The position numbers and the translations under genes are program-made. Below, one piece after another: positions 20,732 to 28,826 of a stretch of 36,091 nt of DNA (position 1 is its first letter; every line of letters begins with the position of its first letter). Source of the stretch: Collinsella aerofaciens (GTDB taxonomy: Bacteria; Actinomycetota; Coriobacteriia; Coriobacteriales; Coriobacteriaceae); contig NZ_SPFO01000016.1 of NCBI RefSeq assembly GCF_005845035.1, positions 1-36,091 of the forward strand, in the 5' to 3' direction. The notes beneath the pieces are model-generated. The model did not search any database. It saw only the letters and a list, made by a program, of their open reading frames with translations, and was not told where the DNA came from.

Positions 20732-23449
20732 TCAGTTGTTATTGCTACCATCGAGCAATGCCTCAAAATCCTTCGCCGGCATGGGGCGGTAGTAGAGGAA
20801 ACCCTGAGCGTAGCGGGCGCCCATGTGGCGTAGCATGTTCGCCTGCTCATCTGTCTCGACGCCTTCGATTACAATGGGCAGATGGAGCGACTGCGCCATC
20901 TCGAGCATCGATGACACGATCTGCGCGCTGCGGCCTTGATCGCGGTCGGTGGGCACAAACGTGCGGTCGAGCTTGATGACGTCGACGTTGACGTTCTTGA
21001 GCATCGCGAGCGTGGACTGGCCGGTGCCAAAATCGTCCATGTAGGTCGAGAAGCCGCGGGTGTGCAGATCTGCGGTCAGCTTATCCACGGCCTCGGACTC
21101 TCCCGTATAAGCCGTCTCGGTGATCTCGATGCGCATGAGCTCGGGCGGCAGGTTGTATTGGGCGGCGAGCGATCCCATATGCTCGGCAACGTCGCAGGCA
21201 AGAATGTCCACGCGAGACACATTAAGCGAGACCGGAACCACGCGAAGACCGCGATCGAGACGCTCGCGAAGCCATATGGCGACACCCTGCCAAATGTACT
21301 TGTCGAGCGTCACCACAAAGCCGCTTTCCTCGAGTGCGGGGATAAACGTTGCGGGCGAAATGAGAGAGCCGTCCTTGTCAATCCAGCGCGTAAGTGCCTC
21401 GGCGCCAGTGATCTCGCCGGTTTCCATATCGACCTGGGGCTGCAGGTAGTACGTGATGCGGCCATTTGAGAGCGCGTACTGGAACTCGGTCAGCGTGCGG
21501 TGGAACGCAATCTCGTGTTCATATTCTTCGGGGCGGAAAATAGCAATGCGCTCCTTGAAGTCGTTTTTGGCGCGTCGATTGGTAAACATGGCCTTTGCCT
21601 GCGCATCGATGGTGATCTCCTCATTGGAGTCGATGGGGTAAATGCCCATGGACGGCCAAAAACCTACGCCGTCATCATGCCTGGCTACTGCCTCGCGAAC
21701 GCGGTTGTAGATTTGATGGACGGTGATGTGCTTAAAGGGGATGAGTACGCAAAAGTCATCTTGGCCCCAGTACCCTGCGACGCCCATGTCGGCATTCTCG
21801 ATGTCCTTGAGGACCGTGCCCACATCGGCAAGCAGGCGGTCGCCTTCGGCCTGTCCATACCATTCGTTAAACAGGCGCATGTGGCCCATGTCGACTGTGG
21901 CGATGCACCAGGCGCCGTCGCGTCTTGCCTCGAGAAAAGCGTTGGCGCGCCGCATAAACTCGCTGGGTCGATAGAGACCCGTGAGCGAGTCGATACGTTC
22001 GGCTATGGCGCTTTTGCGCTCCGCCTCGGGTATGGGGAGGCTGTCGTTGGGAACAAGCCCGCCGGCCGTGCGAAGGCGACGGTTGAGTTCGCCTAAAACG
22101 GCGGTCGCTTGATGGGTTAAGTGCTCGTAAAAGGCCGGGACGACAAGGCAGACGGGAGTAATGGTGTCGCCTGCGATTCGAACAGGAGCGAAAACGGCCT
22201 CTTTAAGGTGGCGGGTCAGTTGCTCGAATGCCTCGTGGTCTAGGTCGTTGCTGAGCACGACGAACTGAACGCTTCGTGAACGGTAGACCCGGCTCCTGCC
22301 GCGAGTGATCGACAGCATACGGCCTGCGTATTCGGCAAGCATGTTGTCGACGGCCTCGGCCCCGTAGAGCTCGTTGAGCGTTGTCGTGCCACGAACGCGC
22401 ACCGCTATAAGCCCTGTCTCGCAACGATCGCGGCGGCAGGCGTCGATGGCGTTGGCCAGCATGCGCTGCGTTCCGAGGCCTGTGGCGGCGTCGACGGTTT
22501 CGGCAAGTGGGTGGTTGACGAGCTCGCCGACATAGAGCGAGGGGACATTTCCGTCGCCGTCGATACGAAACCCGCGAGCACGGCAAAGGACGTAGTCGCC
22601 GACGGCGTTGCGCACACGATACTGCATGACGCGACGGTGTTTGGTGCCGTTGTAGACTTGGTCGATGTCGTTGATGCAGGCCTCAAGGTCGTCGGGATGG
22701 ACGCGCGTTTTCCAGTAATCGCGACAGTTGTCTATGTGCTCCGAGGGAAGGCCAAGATCGCGCAAGGCACCTTGTGACCAAAGGGTGCGATGTTTGTCCA
22801 AGTTCTCGATAAAGAAATATCGGCCCTCATTGAGCATCGAAAAGGCGTCAAAAATTCGATCGCTTATTTCGAAGTCGTCGGCGTGAACTTGCGTGATATT
22901 GCGTCGATCGAGGTGCATGGCATGACGTAGCTTGTAGTCGTACATGCGATGGTCGGCATCGAGCGTCATGCGATTGGAAGCTTCGCCCAGGGCGGGGTCG
23001 GCATGTGACACTCCGTAGCTAAACGAGTGGGGCATCTCGGAATCGTTGTTTTTGAGCAGAACCGTTCGGCAGTGTTTCAGACGTTCGGCGAGGTCGTCCT
23101 CGGTTGCAATCGTAGATAGGATGGCAAACTCGTCGCCGCCTATGCGAAACGCCGCTTCGCCCACCTTCATATACAGATTAAGATAGAGACTTACCTGCAA
23201 GATATAGCGGTTGCCCTCGTCATGTCCAAAGACGTCGTTGCAGTGCTTGAGATTGTCGATATCGATGAACGCCATGGTAACGGGGGCGTCCTGCTCCCAG
23301 AGCTCCTCGAGGGAACGGGCAAAGCCGCCACGGTTGCCAAGCCCGGTAAGCTGGTCGGTAAAGGCGGTCCTGATCAGATCCTCCTGCCGCTCGAGAAGGT
23401 CGCGGACGGTCTTTTCGAGCGTTTCGGTGTAATTGCTGACAGTTTCCAT
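20732..23449 (-). CDS. GGDEF-PAS-GGDEF*-GGDEF*-EAL cyclic-di-GMP protein
   Basis: A 905-residue soluble protein. GGDEF 1 is intact (RIGGDEF, motif 104-108). A PAS-like domain spans about 205-320. GGDEF-like 2 (about 323-465) has YRSRSVQFVVLS instead of the signature. GGDEF-like 3 (from DSLTGLYRP, about 488) has WGQDDF at 561-566. The EAL domain (about 650-905) keeps the catalytic set: EAL 684-686, Asn743, EITE 775-778, DDFGTG 805-810, Lys826, EGVET 862-866 and Gln882, so phosphodiesterase activity is expected. GGDEF 1 lacks an RxxD site. The ATG at 23449 has no good ribosome site, so translation may be weak or the start different. It lies upstream of, and is homologous to, the 509-aa cyclase. 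Confidence 0.87.
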   Translation of the reverse strand: METVSNYTETLEKTVRDLLERQEDLIRTAFTDQLTGLGNRGGFARSLEELWEQDAPVTMAFIDIDNLKHCNDVFGHDEGNRYILQVSLYLNLYMKVGEAAFRIGGDEFAILSTIATEDDLAERLKHCRTVLLKNNDSEMPHSFSYGVSHADPALGEASNRMTLDADHRMYDYKLRHAMHLDRRNITQVHADDFEISDRIFDAFSMLNEGRYFFIENLDKHRTLWSQGALRDLGLPSEHIDNCRDYWKTRVHPDDLEACINDIDQVYNGTKHRRVMQYRVRNAVGDYVLCRARGFRIDGDGNVPSLYVGELVNHPLAETVDAATGLGTQRMLANAIDACRRDRCETGLIAVRVRGTTTLNELYGAEAVDNMLAEYAGRMLSITRGRSRVYRSRSVQFVVLSNDLDHEAFEQLTRHLKEAVFAPVRIAGDTITPVCLVVPAFYEHLTHQATAVLGELNRRLRTAGGLVPNDSLPIPEAERKSAIAERIDSLTGLYRPSEFMRRANAFLEARRDGAWCIATVDMGHMRLFNEWYGQAEGDRLLADVGTVLKDIENADMGVAGYWGQDDFCVLIPFKHITVHQIYNRVREAVARHDDGVGFWPSMGIYPIDSNEEITIDAQAKAMFTNRRAKNDFKERIAIFRPEEYEHEIAFHRTLTEFQYALSNGRITYYLQPQVDMETGEITGAEALTRWIDKDGSLISPATFIPALEESGFVVTLDKYIWQGVAIWLRERLDRGLRVVPVSLNVSRVDILACDVAEHMGSLAAQYNLPPELMRIEITETAYTGESEAVDKLTADLHTRGFSTYMDDFGTGQSTLAMLKNVNVDVIKLDRTFVPTDRDQGRSAQIVSSMLEMAQSLHLPIVIEGVETDEQANMLRHMGARYAQGFLYYRPMPAKDFEALLDGSNNN

Positions 23450-23773
23450 GTTCTAAGTGGCTTTCTGAGGTCGGGGCGGATTGCGTCGGGCGAGCTCGTT
23501 GTGTACACGCGTCGTTGCTCAGCGCTTTGCATGTATCCAGGCCCCCGCCTTGCCGCGTTGTTGAGTTAATTTGCCGGCTAATGTTCGCTGTTGATAACAG
23601 CTGAGTAGTGTAAACAATAGTGCACAATTATATATGGGTGCACATGCTGTGGGCGGCTATTGTTCGACAAGCGGTAGCGCGACGATGCGATGTTTGATAA
23701 AAATGCGACTGGGACGATATATGTTGACGGGTATACTTGTCCCGTTTGAATTTGTGGGGACGGAGATGGTCGC
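23450..23773. other. 324-nt divergent promoter region
   Basis: This region separates the EAL-domain gene (minus) from the patatin gene (plus). No supported gene is present. From about 23565 to 23720 it is A/T-rich. GTGCACA occurs twice (near 23621 and 23639). Candidate promoters towards the patatin gene are TTGATA-N18-TATATG (23694 to 23723) and TTGACG-N17-TGAATT (23724 to 23752). None is proven. Confidence 0.4.
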
Positions 23774-24643
23774 ATGGCACAGTCAAATACGACGCGCACG
23801 GTGGGGCTGGCACTCGAGGGAGGCGGCTACCGCGGTATGTATACGGCGGGCGTGCTCGACGTTTGGATGGAGCACGGCTTAACTTGCGACCATATGGTGG
23901 GTGTCTCGGCGGGCGCGGCGTTTGGCTACAACTTTAAATCGCGCCAGATCGGCCGCGCCATTCGCTATAACAAGGCCTATTGTGCCGATAAGCGCTATGC
24001 GGGTGTAGCAAGCTGGCTGCGGACCGGCGATATGTTCAATGCCGATTTTGCCTATCACGAGGTGCCCATCGAGCGCGATCCCATCGATTTGGAGACATAT
24101 CGCGCCTGCCCCATGCGGTTTACGTGCGTGTGTACCGATATCGAGACGGGCAAGGCTGTCTATCACGATCTGCCGTATGGCGACGAGCGCGATATCGAGT
24201 GGATCCGGGCGTCGTCGGCAATTCCCGTGGCGACGCGTCCCGTTGCTATTGACGGGCATAAGTATCTGGATGGTGGCGTGGCTGATTCTATTCCCAGCGC
24301 ATGGCTGTTTGCGCAGGGGTATGACCGCAATATCGTGGTACTCACGCAGCCAGCGGGCTTTGTGAAGCAGCCCAACAGCGTGATGCCCATGCTGCGACGC
24401 GTGTTCCGTCACTATCCGGAGTTTGTCGCAGCGCTTGAGCATCGGCATGAGGTCTACAATACCACGCTCGATGACCTGGCACGTCGCGAGGCTGCCGGCG
24501 AGATCTTTGTGGTGCGGCCGAGCGAATCGGTGAAGGTGCCGTCGCTGTGTCGCGAGCCCGATGAACTTGAACGCATCTACCAGATTGGTCGCCGCGATGC
24601 GGAGGCGACCTTGCCGGCACTGGAGGCATATCTGGCAGAGTAG
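23774..24643 (+). CDS. Patatin-like phospholipase/acyl hydrolase
   Basis: A 289-residue patatin-family serine hydrolase. The oxyanion loop GGGYRG is near residue 17. The nucleophile elbow is GVSAG (Ser at about 45), and DGG near 168 supplies the catalytic Asp of the Ser-Asp dyad. It has no signal peptide, so it acts in the cytoplasm or on the inner membrane face. The length and the C-terminal VPSLCREPDELERIYQIGRRDAE region match bacterial YjjU/RssA-like patatins, which cleave acyl esters of lipids; the substrate is unknown. The ATG at 23774 has GGGGACGGAG about 8 nt upstream. It is a single gene ending at a strong shared terminator. Confidence 0.87.
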   Translation: MAQSNTTRTVGLALEGGGYRGMYTAGVLDVWMEHGLTCDHMVGVSAGAAFGYNFKSRQIGRAIRYNKAYCADKRYAGVASWLRTGDMFNADFAYHEVPIERDPIDLETYRACPMRFTCVCTDIETGKAVYHDLPYGDERDIEWIRASSAIPVATRPVAIDGHKYLDGGVADSIPSAWLFAQGYDRNIVVLTQPAGFVKQPNSVMPMLRRVFRHYPEFVAALEHRHEVYNTTLDDLARREAAGEIFVVRPSESVKVPSLCREPDELERIYQIGRRDAEATLPALEAYLAE

Positions 24644-24665
24644 GGCAAACTGCCGCGTGCTCAGC

Positions 24666-24711
24666 GGAAAGCGCATCCCAGAATGGACGTCCAAACTGGG
24701 ATGCGCTTTCC
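24666..24711. terminator. Bidirectional terminator between patatin gene and thiE
   Basis: A perfect 16-bp stem (GGAAAGCGCATCCCAG at 24666-24681 with 24696-24711). The 14-nt loop itself contains the palindrome TGGACGTCCA. It lies between convergent genes, 23 nt after the patatin stop and 45 nt past the end of thiE. Confidence 0.8.
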
Positions 24712-24755
24712 ATTGCTGAAGTTATGGGGCCGCGGAGCAACTGCTCGGCTTATGC

Positions 24756-25451
24756 CTATGCCTGCTGCCAGGTGTCTACGAGCTCCTTGGCCGCGGCGTA
24801 GGGGTCATCGGCGCTGCAGACGGCACTCACCACAAAGAAGCCGTCGACGCCGGTAGCCTTGAGCTGCGGAAGGTCGGCCGTCTTGACGCCGCCGCCCACC
24901 ACGATGGGCACGGGGCTTGCCGCATGGAGCGCGGCCAGGTCCTCAAAGCTCTTGGTGATGATAGAGCCGTCGGCCGCGCGTCCGCAGTCGCGCTTGGTCT
25001 CGGTCTCGTGGAGTGGGCCGATGCCAAGGTAGTCGACCAAACTCATATCGGCGGTCTTGACGTACTCGAGCATCTCCTCGCAACGGGCCGAAAGGCCCAC
25101 GATGGCGTCGGGGCCCAGCAACTTGCGACAGACCTCGACGGGAATATCGCTTTGGCCCACGTGCACACCGTCGACAGCAATGCCCTGCTCGCGCGCGGCG
25201 AGTACGCAGTCCAGGCGGTCGTCAATCAGCAAAGCGACCTGACCGGTCTTGCCGGCCTGTGCGATTGCCTGCGCGGCGTCGCCGGTCAGCGCAATGATCT
25301 CGCGGGCGCTTGCCACCTTGGAGCGCACCTGGATGCAGGTAAAGCCGGCGTCGAGTGCCTGGGCCACCACATCGCCCACGGGGCGCCCGAGCGTGTTTTC
25401 GGGGCCGAGCACCAGATAGGCCGAGATATCAAGGTTGTCGCGGATACTCAT
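24756..25451 (-). CDS. thiE: Thiamine-phosphate synthase ThiE
   Basis: A 231-residue TIM-barrel enzyme joining hydroxymethylpyrimidine diphosphate and hydroxyethylthiazole phosphate to form thiamine phosphate. Signatures seen are CIQVRSK (about 39-45), LLIDDRLDCVLA, GVHVGQSDIP, VDYLGIGPLHETETK and VVGGGVKTADL. The ATG at 25451 overlaps the stop of the thiamine-binding protein gene (ATGA) and has AGGAGG upstream. It is the last gene of the TPP-riboswitch-controlled operon. The length is slightly above the usual ~210 aa. Confidence 0.93.
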   Translation of the reverse strand: MSIRDNLDISAYLVLGPENTLGRPVGDVVAQALDAGFTCIQVRSKVASAREIIALTGDAAQAIAQAGKTGQVALLIDDRLDCVLAAREQGIAVDGVHVGQSDIPVEVCRKLLGPDAIVGLSARCEEMLEYVKTADMSLVDYLGIGPLHETETKRDCGRAADGSIITKSFEDLAALHAASPVPIVVGGGVKTADLPQLKATGVDGFFVVSAVCSADDPYAAAKELVDTWQQA

Positions 25452-25789
25452 CGTGTTTCCTCCTGCTTTTTGATCTGAGCTTCCATGCGCTCGAGCTTGC
25501 CGGTCATGGTGTCGGTAAATCCGGGTCGAATATCGGCTTTGAGCACGACTTCGGTGCGGATGCCCTTGCTCGCCAACACAAAGGTTGCGTCGCGCACGAC
25601 CTGCATGACCTCGTCCCAGTCGCCCTCGATCTCGGTGAACATCGAGGTGGTGCGGTTGGGAAGGCCGCTCTCGCGAATGACGCGCACGACCTCGGCGACC
25701 TCGGCGGACAGCTCATCGCCGGTGCCGCACGGGGCGATGGCCACGGCGACGAGCGTATTCATGCCGGCATCGGTTGCGGGCTCGGACAT
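25448..25789 (-). CDS. Thiamine-binding protein, MTH1187/YqgV family
   Basis: A 113-residue protein of the thiamine-binding (DUF77) family. The core LVAVAIAPCGTGDELSAEVAEVVRVIRESGL and TSMFTEIEGDWDEVMQVV match the ferredoxin-like fold that binds hydroxymethylpyrimidine or thiamine. The ATG at 25789 has GAGGAGG 8 nt upstream; an internal Met10 is a possible alternative. It sits 3 nt after thiM and overlaps thiE by 4 nt, so its place in thiamine salvage is well supported. The exact role (carrier, sensor or pyrimidine chaperone) is unknown. Confidence 0.85.
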   Translation of the reverse strand: MSEPATDAGMNTLVAVAIAPCGTGDELSAEVAEVVRVIRESGLPNRTTSMFTEIEGDWDEVMQVVRDATFVLASKGIRTEVVLKADIRPGFTDTMTGKLERMEAQIKKQEETR

Positions 25790-25792
25790 GGC

Positions 25793-26632
25793 CTATGCCT
25801 CCTCGAGGTCGAGCTGGTTGTTGGCGATGTCCTGGGCGGTTGCGCGGTAGAGCTCGTCGATAAAGGCGACCTTAAAGCTTGCCGGGGCGTCGGCGACAGC
25901 GGCGGCACGCGAGCCGGCAACGTTGTAGACGGCGGTGCCGCAGACGGCGGCCGTAAACGGGTCGGCAGCGCAGGCGTACACAGCCAGCACACCGCCTTGC
26001 GAGCAGCCGCAACCGGTGATCTTGGACATGAGCGGGCTGCCGCCGTGGGACTTGGCCACGGTCATGCCGTCGGTGATCAGGTCGACTTCGCCCGAGACCA
26101 CAACGGCGCCGCCGGTGTAGCGGGCGAGCGCCACGGCGGCATCGCGGGCGGCGTCGACCGTGTCGGTGGTATCGACACCGCGCACGCGGCTCAGATCGGC
26201 CGCCTCGCCCTCAAGACCCCACAGGCCGGCGAGCGCGATGATCTCGGAGGCGTTGCCGCGCACGATGGCGGGCTTGTACTGCTTAAGCTCGTTTACCAAC
26301 TGGGTGCGCAGACTGCCGATGCCCAGACCCACCGGATCGAGCACCCAGGGCTTGCCGGCGTCGTGTGCCGCCTTGGCCGCGCGGGGAATCGTCTGCTCGT
26401 AGATGGGGAAGAGCGTGCCCATATTGAGATAGATGGCGCCGCCGCCGGCAACGAGCGCCTCGCCCTCGTCGGGAAGATAGACCATGGCGGCCGATCCACC
26501 CACAGCGAGCTGCGCGTTGGCGACAAAGTCGATCGTCACCGTGTTGGTGATGGAGCCGGCCATCGGATTGGTGGTGCGAATCTCCTCCACGGCCTTGACC
26601 ATATGTTGCTTAAGCTGTTCCGAATCAATCAC
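25793..26632 (-). CDS. thiM: Hydroxyethylthiazole kinase ThiM
   Basis: A 279-residue ribokinase-like enzyme that phosphorylates 4-methyl-5-(2-hydroxyethyl)thiazole, salvaging the thiazole half of thiamine. Signatures are ITNTVTIDFVANAQLAVGGSAAM, LDPVGLGIG (about 117-125), IVRGNASEI and the anion-hole region ITGCGCSQGG. The last normally contains a Cys/Asp at the catalytic position. The start is GTG 26632, fixed by AAGGAGG 8 nt upstream; earlier in-frame codons lie in the riboswitch expression platform. First gene of the thiM, thiamine-binding protein, thiE operon. Confidence 0.92.
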   Translation of the reverse strand: MIDSEQLKQHMVKAVEEIRTTNPMAGSITNTVTIDFVANAQLAVGGSAAMVYLPDEGEALVAGGGAIYLNMGTLFPIYEQTIPRAAKAAHDAGKPWVLDPVGLGIGSLRTQLVNELKQYKPAIVRGNASEIIALAGLWGLEGEAADLSRVRGVDTTDTVDAARDAAVALARYTGGAVVVSGEVDLITDGMTVAKSHGGSPLMSKITGCGCSQGGVLAVYACAADPFTAAVCGTAVYNVAGSRAAAVADAPASFKVAFIDELYRATAQDIANNQLDLEEA

Positions 26633-26654
26633 TGCACATGCCTCCTTGGCATAG

Positions 26655-26684
26655 AAAAGGGGCGCTGTGCATAGACAGCGCCCC
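26655..26684 (-). terminator. Riboswitch-controlled terminator before thiM
   Basis: GGGGCGCTGT (26659-26668) and ACAGCGCCCC (26675-26684) form a perfect 10-bp stem with a 6-nt loop. On the minus strand it is followed by TTTT. It lies just downstream of the TPP aptamer and 23 nt before the thiM start, consistent with transcription attenuation when thiamine pyrophosphate is bound. Confidence 0.88.
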
Positions 26685-26696
26685 TGTAAAGGCGGC

Positions 26697-26788
26697 ATGC
26701 TCCCTACGCCAGCATTAACTGACAGGTTCAAAGGATTGGGCCCCATGCCCTCTCAGCCTTGTGGTTTGCACCGCCGGCACTCCCGCAT
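26697..26788 (-). ncRNA. TPP riboswitch (THI element)
   Basis: Read on the minus strand, the conserved THI-box blocks appear in order: CGGGAGTGCC, GGCTGAGAGGGC, AATCCTTTGAACCTGTCAG, and GCTGGCGTAGGGA. These form the P1-P5 fold that binds thiamine pyrophosphate. The terminator at 26655-26684 follows directly. A candidate minus-strand -10 (TATAGG, complement of 26804-26809) lies about 20 nt before the aptamer. It controls thiM, the thiamine-binding protein and thiE. Confidence 0.96.
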
Positions 26789-26855
26789 CGAATCTGTTGT
26801 TCCCTATACTAGCGCACCGTTACAATGGTTGCGGTGAAAATGACTGGGGGACTCT

Positions 26856-27764
26856 ATGATCAAACTTGTGCTGACCGATATGGACGATACACTGATTCCA
26901 GCCGGGCATGACGGCGCCAGCGACTACGCCATTGAGGGTATTCATGCCATGCAGGCGGCGGGTTTGCACTTTGGGCCGGTTTCGGGTCGTCAGCCGTCCG
27001 CGATGGGCTGGATGTTCAAAAACCGTTCCGGGTGTTATTCGACCGGTGCGTTCTGTAACGGCCAGGTGATGTTTGTTGACGGCGAAGTAGTCGCCTCGCG
27101 CGCAATCGACAACGATGCTCTGATGCGTTTGGCCGACTATCTGGAGCAAGAGACCGACGATACATTTCTAAAAGTCTACAGCCTGGGCGATGACTTTTGG
27201 GGCAACGATGCCCATTGTGTGACGAGTGACCCCGAGCGCGTTCGTCGCGCCATGGAGTCGGGCGGCAACGCGTGGCTCAAAGGCGAAGAGGCCCCATGTC
27301 GTCCCGTCGTCGATGGCGCGCCGGTGTTTAAGGCGAATATCTGGAGTGCCCGTTCGCGTGAGGAGCTCGCGGAGCTACGTGAGCGCGTTGCCGCTGAGGT
27401 GCCGGAACTCTCGCTTGTGTTTCCCAACAACCGAGTGCGCCTGTTCGACATCCTTCCGGCTGGTTGGGACAAGGGCTGCGCTGCGCTGGAGCTGGCGCGC
27501 GCTTTGGGCCTGACGCCCGACGAGGTGGCCGTATTCGGCGATTCCGATAACGATTTGCCCATGATCGATGCCGTTCCTAACTCCGTTGCAGTCGCCAATG
27601 CCAACGAGGCCGTCACGGCTGCCGCACGCTGGCATATTGGCGCTGCGGCAGATGATGCGGTTGCCGGGGCTCTGCATCAGATTGCCGCCTGCGCCGCGAC
27701 GGGGGAGATGCCGTCGTTTATGCGCCTGCCGGGTACTGCCGACGCGAATCTCACGAACAGCTAA
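26856..27764 (+). CDS. HAD-superfamily phosphatase, Cof type
   Basis: A 302-residue HAD hydrolase. Motif I DMDDTL (8-13, nucleophile Asp8), motif II SGR (about 43-45), motif III Lys in GWDKGCA, and motif IV GDSDNDLPMID are all present. The large C2-type cap between motifs II and III is that of the Cof/YbhA subfamily, which dephosphorylates small molecules such as sugar phosphates, FMN or pyridoxal phosphate. The substrate is unknown. The ATG at 26856 is preceded by GGGGG, 5 nt upstream. The LysR gene begins 10 nt after its stop, implying one transcript. It is divergent from the thiamine operon, but no TPP element faces it. Confidence 0.85.
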   Translation: MIKLVLTDMDDTLIPAGHDGASDYAIEGIHAMQAAGLHFGPVSGRQPSAMGWMFKNRSGCYSTGAFCNGQVMFVDGEVVASRAIDNDALMRLADYLEQETDDTFLKVYSLGDDFWGNDAHCVTSDPERVRRAMESGGNAWLKGEEAPCRPVVDGAPVFKANIWSARSREELAELRERVAAEVPELSLVFPNNRVRLFDILPAGWDKGCAALELARALGLTPDEVAVFGDSDNDLPMIDAVPNSVAVANANEAVTAAARWHIGAAADDAVAGALHQIAACAATGEMPSFMRLPGTADANLTNS

Positions 27765-27774
27765 GGAGACAGTC

Positions 27775-28671
27775 ATGAAGCTCCAGCAGCTCAGATATGT
27801 CGTCAAAGTTGCCGAATGCGGCAGCATTACCGAGGCCTCGCGCCGTCTCTTTGTGTCGCAGCCTTCGATTACCGCGTCGATTCGCGATCTCGAAAACGAG
27901 ATGGGTGTGCACATCTTTGAGCGCACCAACAAGGGCGTCATTGTGTCCGAGGAAGGCGAGACCTTCTTGGGCTATGCGCGCCAGGTACTCGACCAGGCCG
28001 ACCTGCTCGAGGGCAAGTACAAGGGCGCATCCGAGCAGGTGCCGCACTTTAGTGTGAGCTGCCAGCATTATTCCTTTGCCGTCAACGCGTTTGTCGACGT
28101 GATCCGCGAGTTCGATGCCGCGCGTTACGACTTCACCCTGCGCGAGGAGCAGACTCACGAGATTATCGAGGATGTCGCGCATATGAAAAGCGAACTGGGC
28201 ATCCTGTACTTATCCGAGCATAACCGCGAGGTCATCGAGCGCATGCTGGTGGCCAACGAGCTCGTGTTCGAAGGACTCTTCTGCGCCACGCCGCATGTCT
28301 TCGTCTGCGCCGACCATCCGCTGGCGGACCGCTCCAGCGTGACGCTCGAGGATCTGGAAGACTACCCGTTCCTGTCCTACGAGCAGGGCAGCTACAACTC
28401 GTTTTACTATTCCGAGGAGCTGACCTCGACGTTCGAGCGTCGCAAAAATATCCGCGTGCGCGACCGTGCGACGTTGTTCAATTTGGCCATGGGCCTCAAC
28501 GGCTACACGGTATGCTCGGGCGTGATCAGCCATGAACTTAACGGCCCCGGTATTATCTCGATTCCGCTCGATGTGGACGAATACATGGAGATTGGCATCA
28601 TCACGCGCAAGAACACGACGCTCACGCGCTACGGTCGGGCCTATATCGACGCGATTCGTCAGCATATCTAG
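27775..28671 (+). CDS. LysR-family transcriptional regulator
   Basis: A 298-residue LysR regulator. The N-terminal winged HTH is MKLQQLRYVVKVAECGSITE and the following ASRRLFVSQPSITASIRDLE (about 1-60). A linker helix and a two-lobed effector-binding domain follow. The ATG at 27775 has AAGGAG in the 10-nt gap after the HAD gene. The wording of the effector domain resembles regulators of sulfur and methionine metabolism, but this is a weak impression. The next gene is a MetE-type methyltransferase preceded by two palindromes, so that gene is the natural candidate target. Confidence 0.87.
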   Translation: MKLQQLRYVVKVAECGSITEASRRLFVSQPSITASIRDLENEMGVHIFERTNKGVIVSEEGETFLGYARQVLDQADLLEGKYKGASEQVPHFSVSCQHYSFAVNAFVDVIREFDAARYDFTLREEQTHEIIEDVAHMKSELGILYLSEHNREVIERMLVANELVFEGLFCATPHVFVCADHPLADRSSVTLEDLEDYPFLSYEQGSYNSFYYSEELTSTFERRKNIRVRDRATLFNLAMGLNGYTVCSGVISHELNGPGIISIPLDVDEYMEIGIITRKNTTLTRYGRAYIDAIRQHI

Positions 28672-28718
28672 GCTGCTGTGCTCCGCACAGTTCAAGTCTC
28701 TTTATGGCAGTCCAGACT

Positions 28719-28786
28719 GATATAGGAAGCATCTATATCAAACTGTTATAAACGTATATTTTACGATGGTCATATGAGCGCTCATA
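28719..28786 (+). promoter_or_regulatory. Palindromes upstream of the MetE-family gene
   Basis: GATATAG (28719-28725) and CTATATC (28733-28739) are perfect arms with a 7-nt centre, containing a T-N11-A LysR-type core. TATGAGCGCTCATA (28773-28786) is a perfect 14-bp palindrome. Between them is an A/T-rich stretch (TTATAAACGTATATTTTAC) likely to hold the promoter. The position between a LysR gene and its neighbour suits operator sites. Confidence 0.55.
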
Positions 28787-28826
28787 CTCTGTCCCAGTAG
28801 AGCATCCAATGCAAAGGGAGATATCT

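Noticed and set aside
25355..26674. A long plus-strand frame opposite thiM and thiE
   Set aside because: It is a shadow of the thiamine operon, rich in Gly, His and Asp from complementary GC-rich codons, with no recognisable domain.
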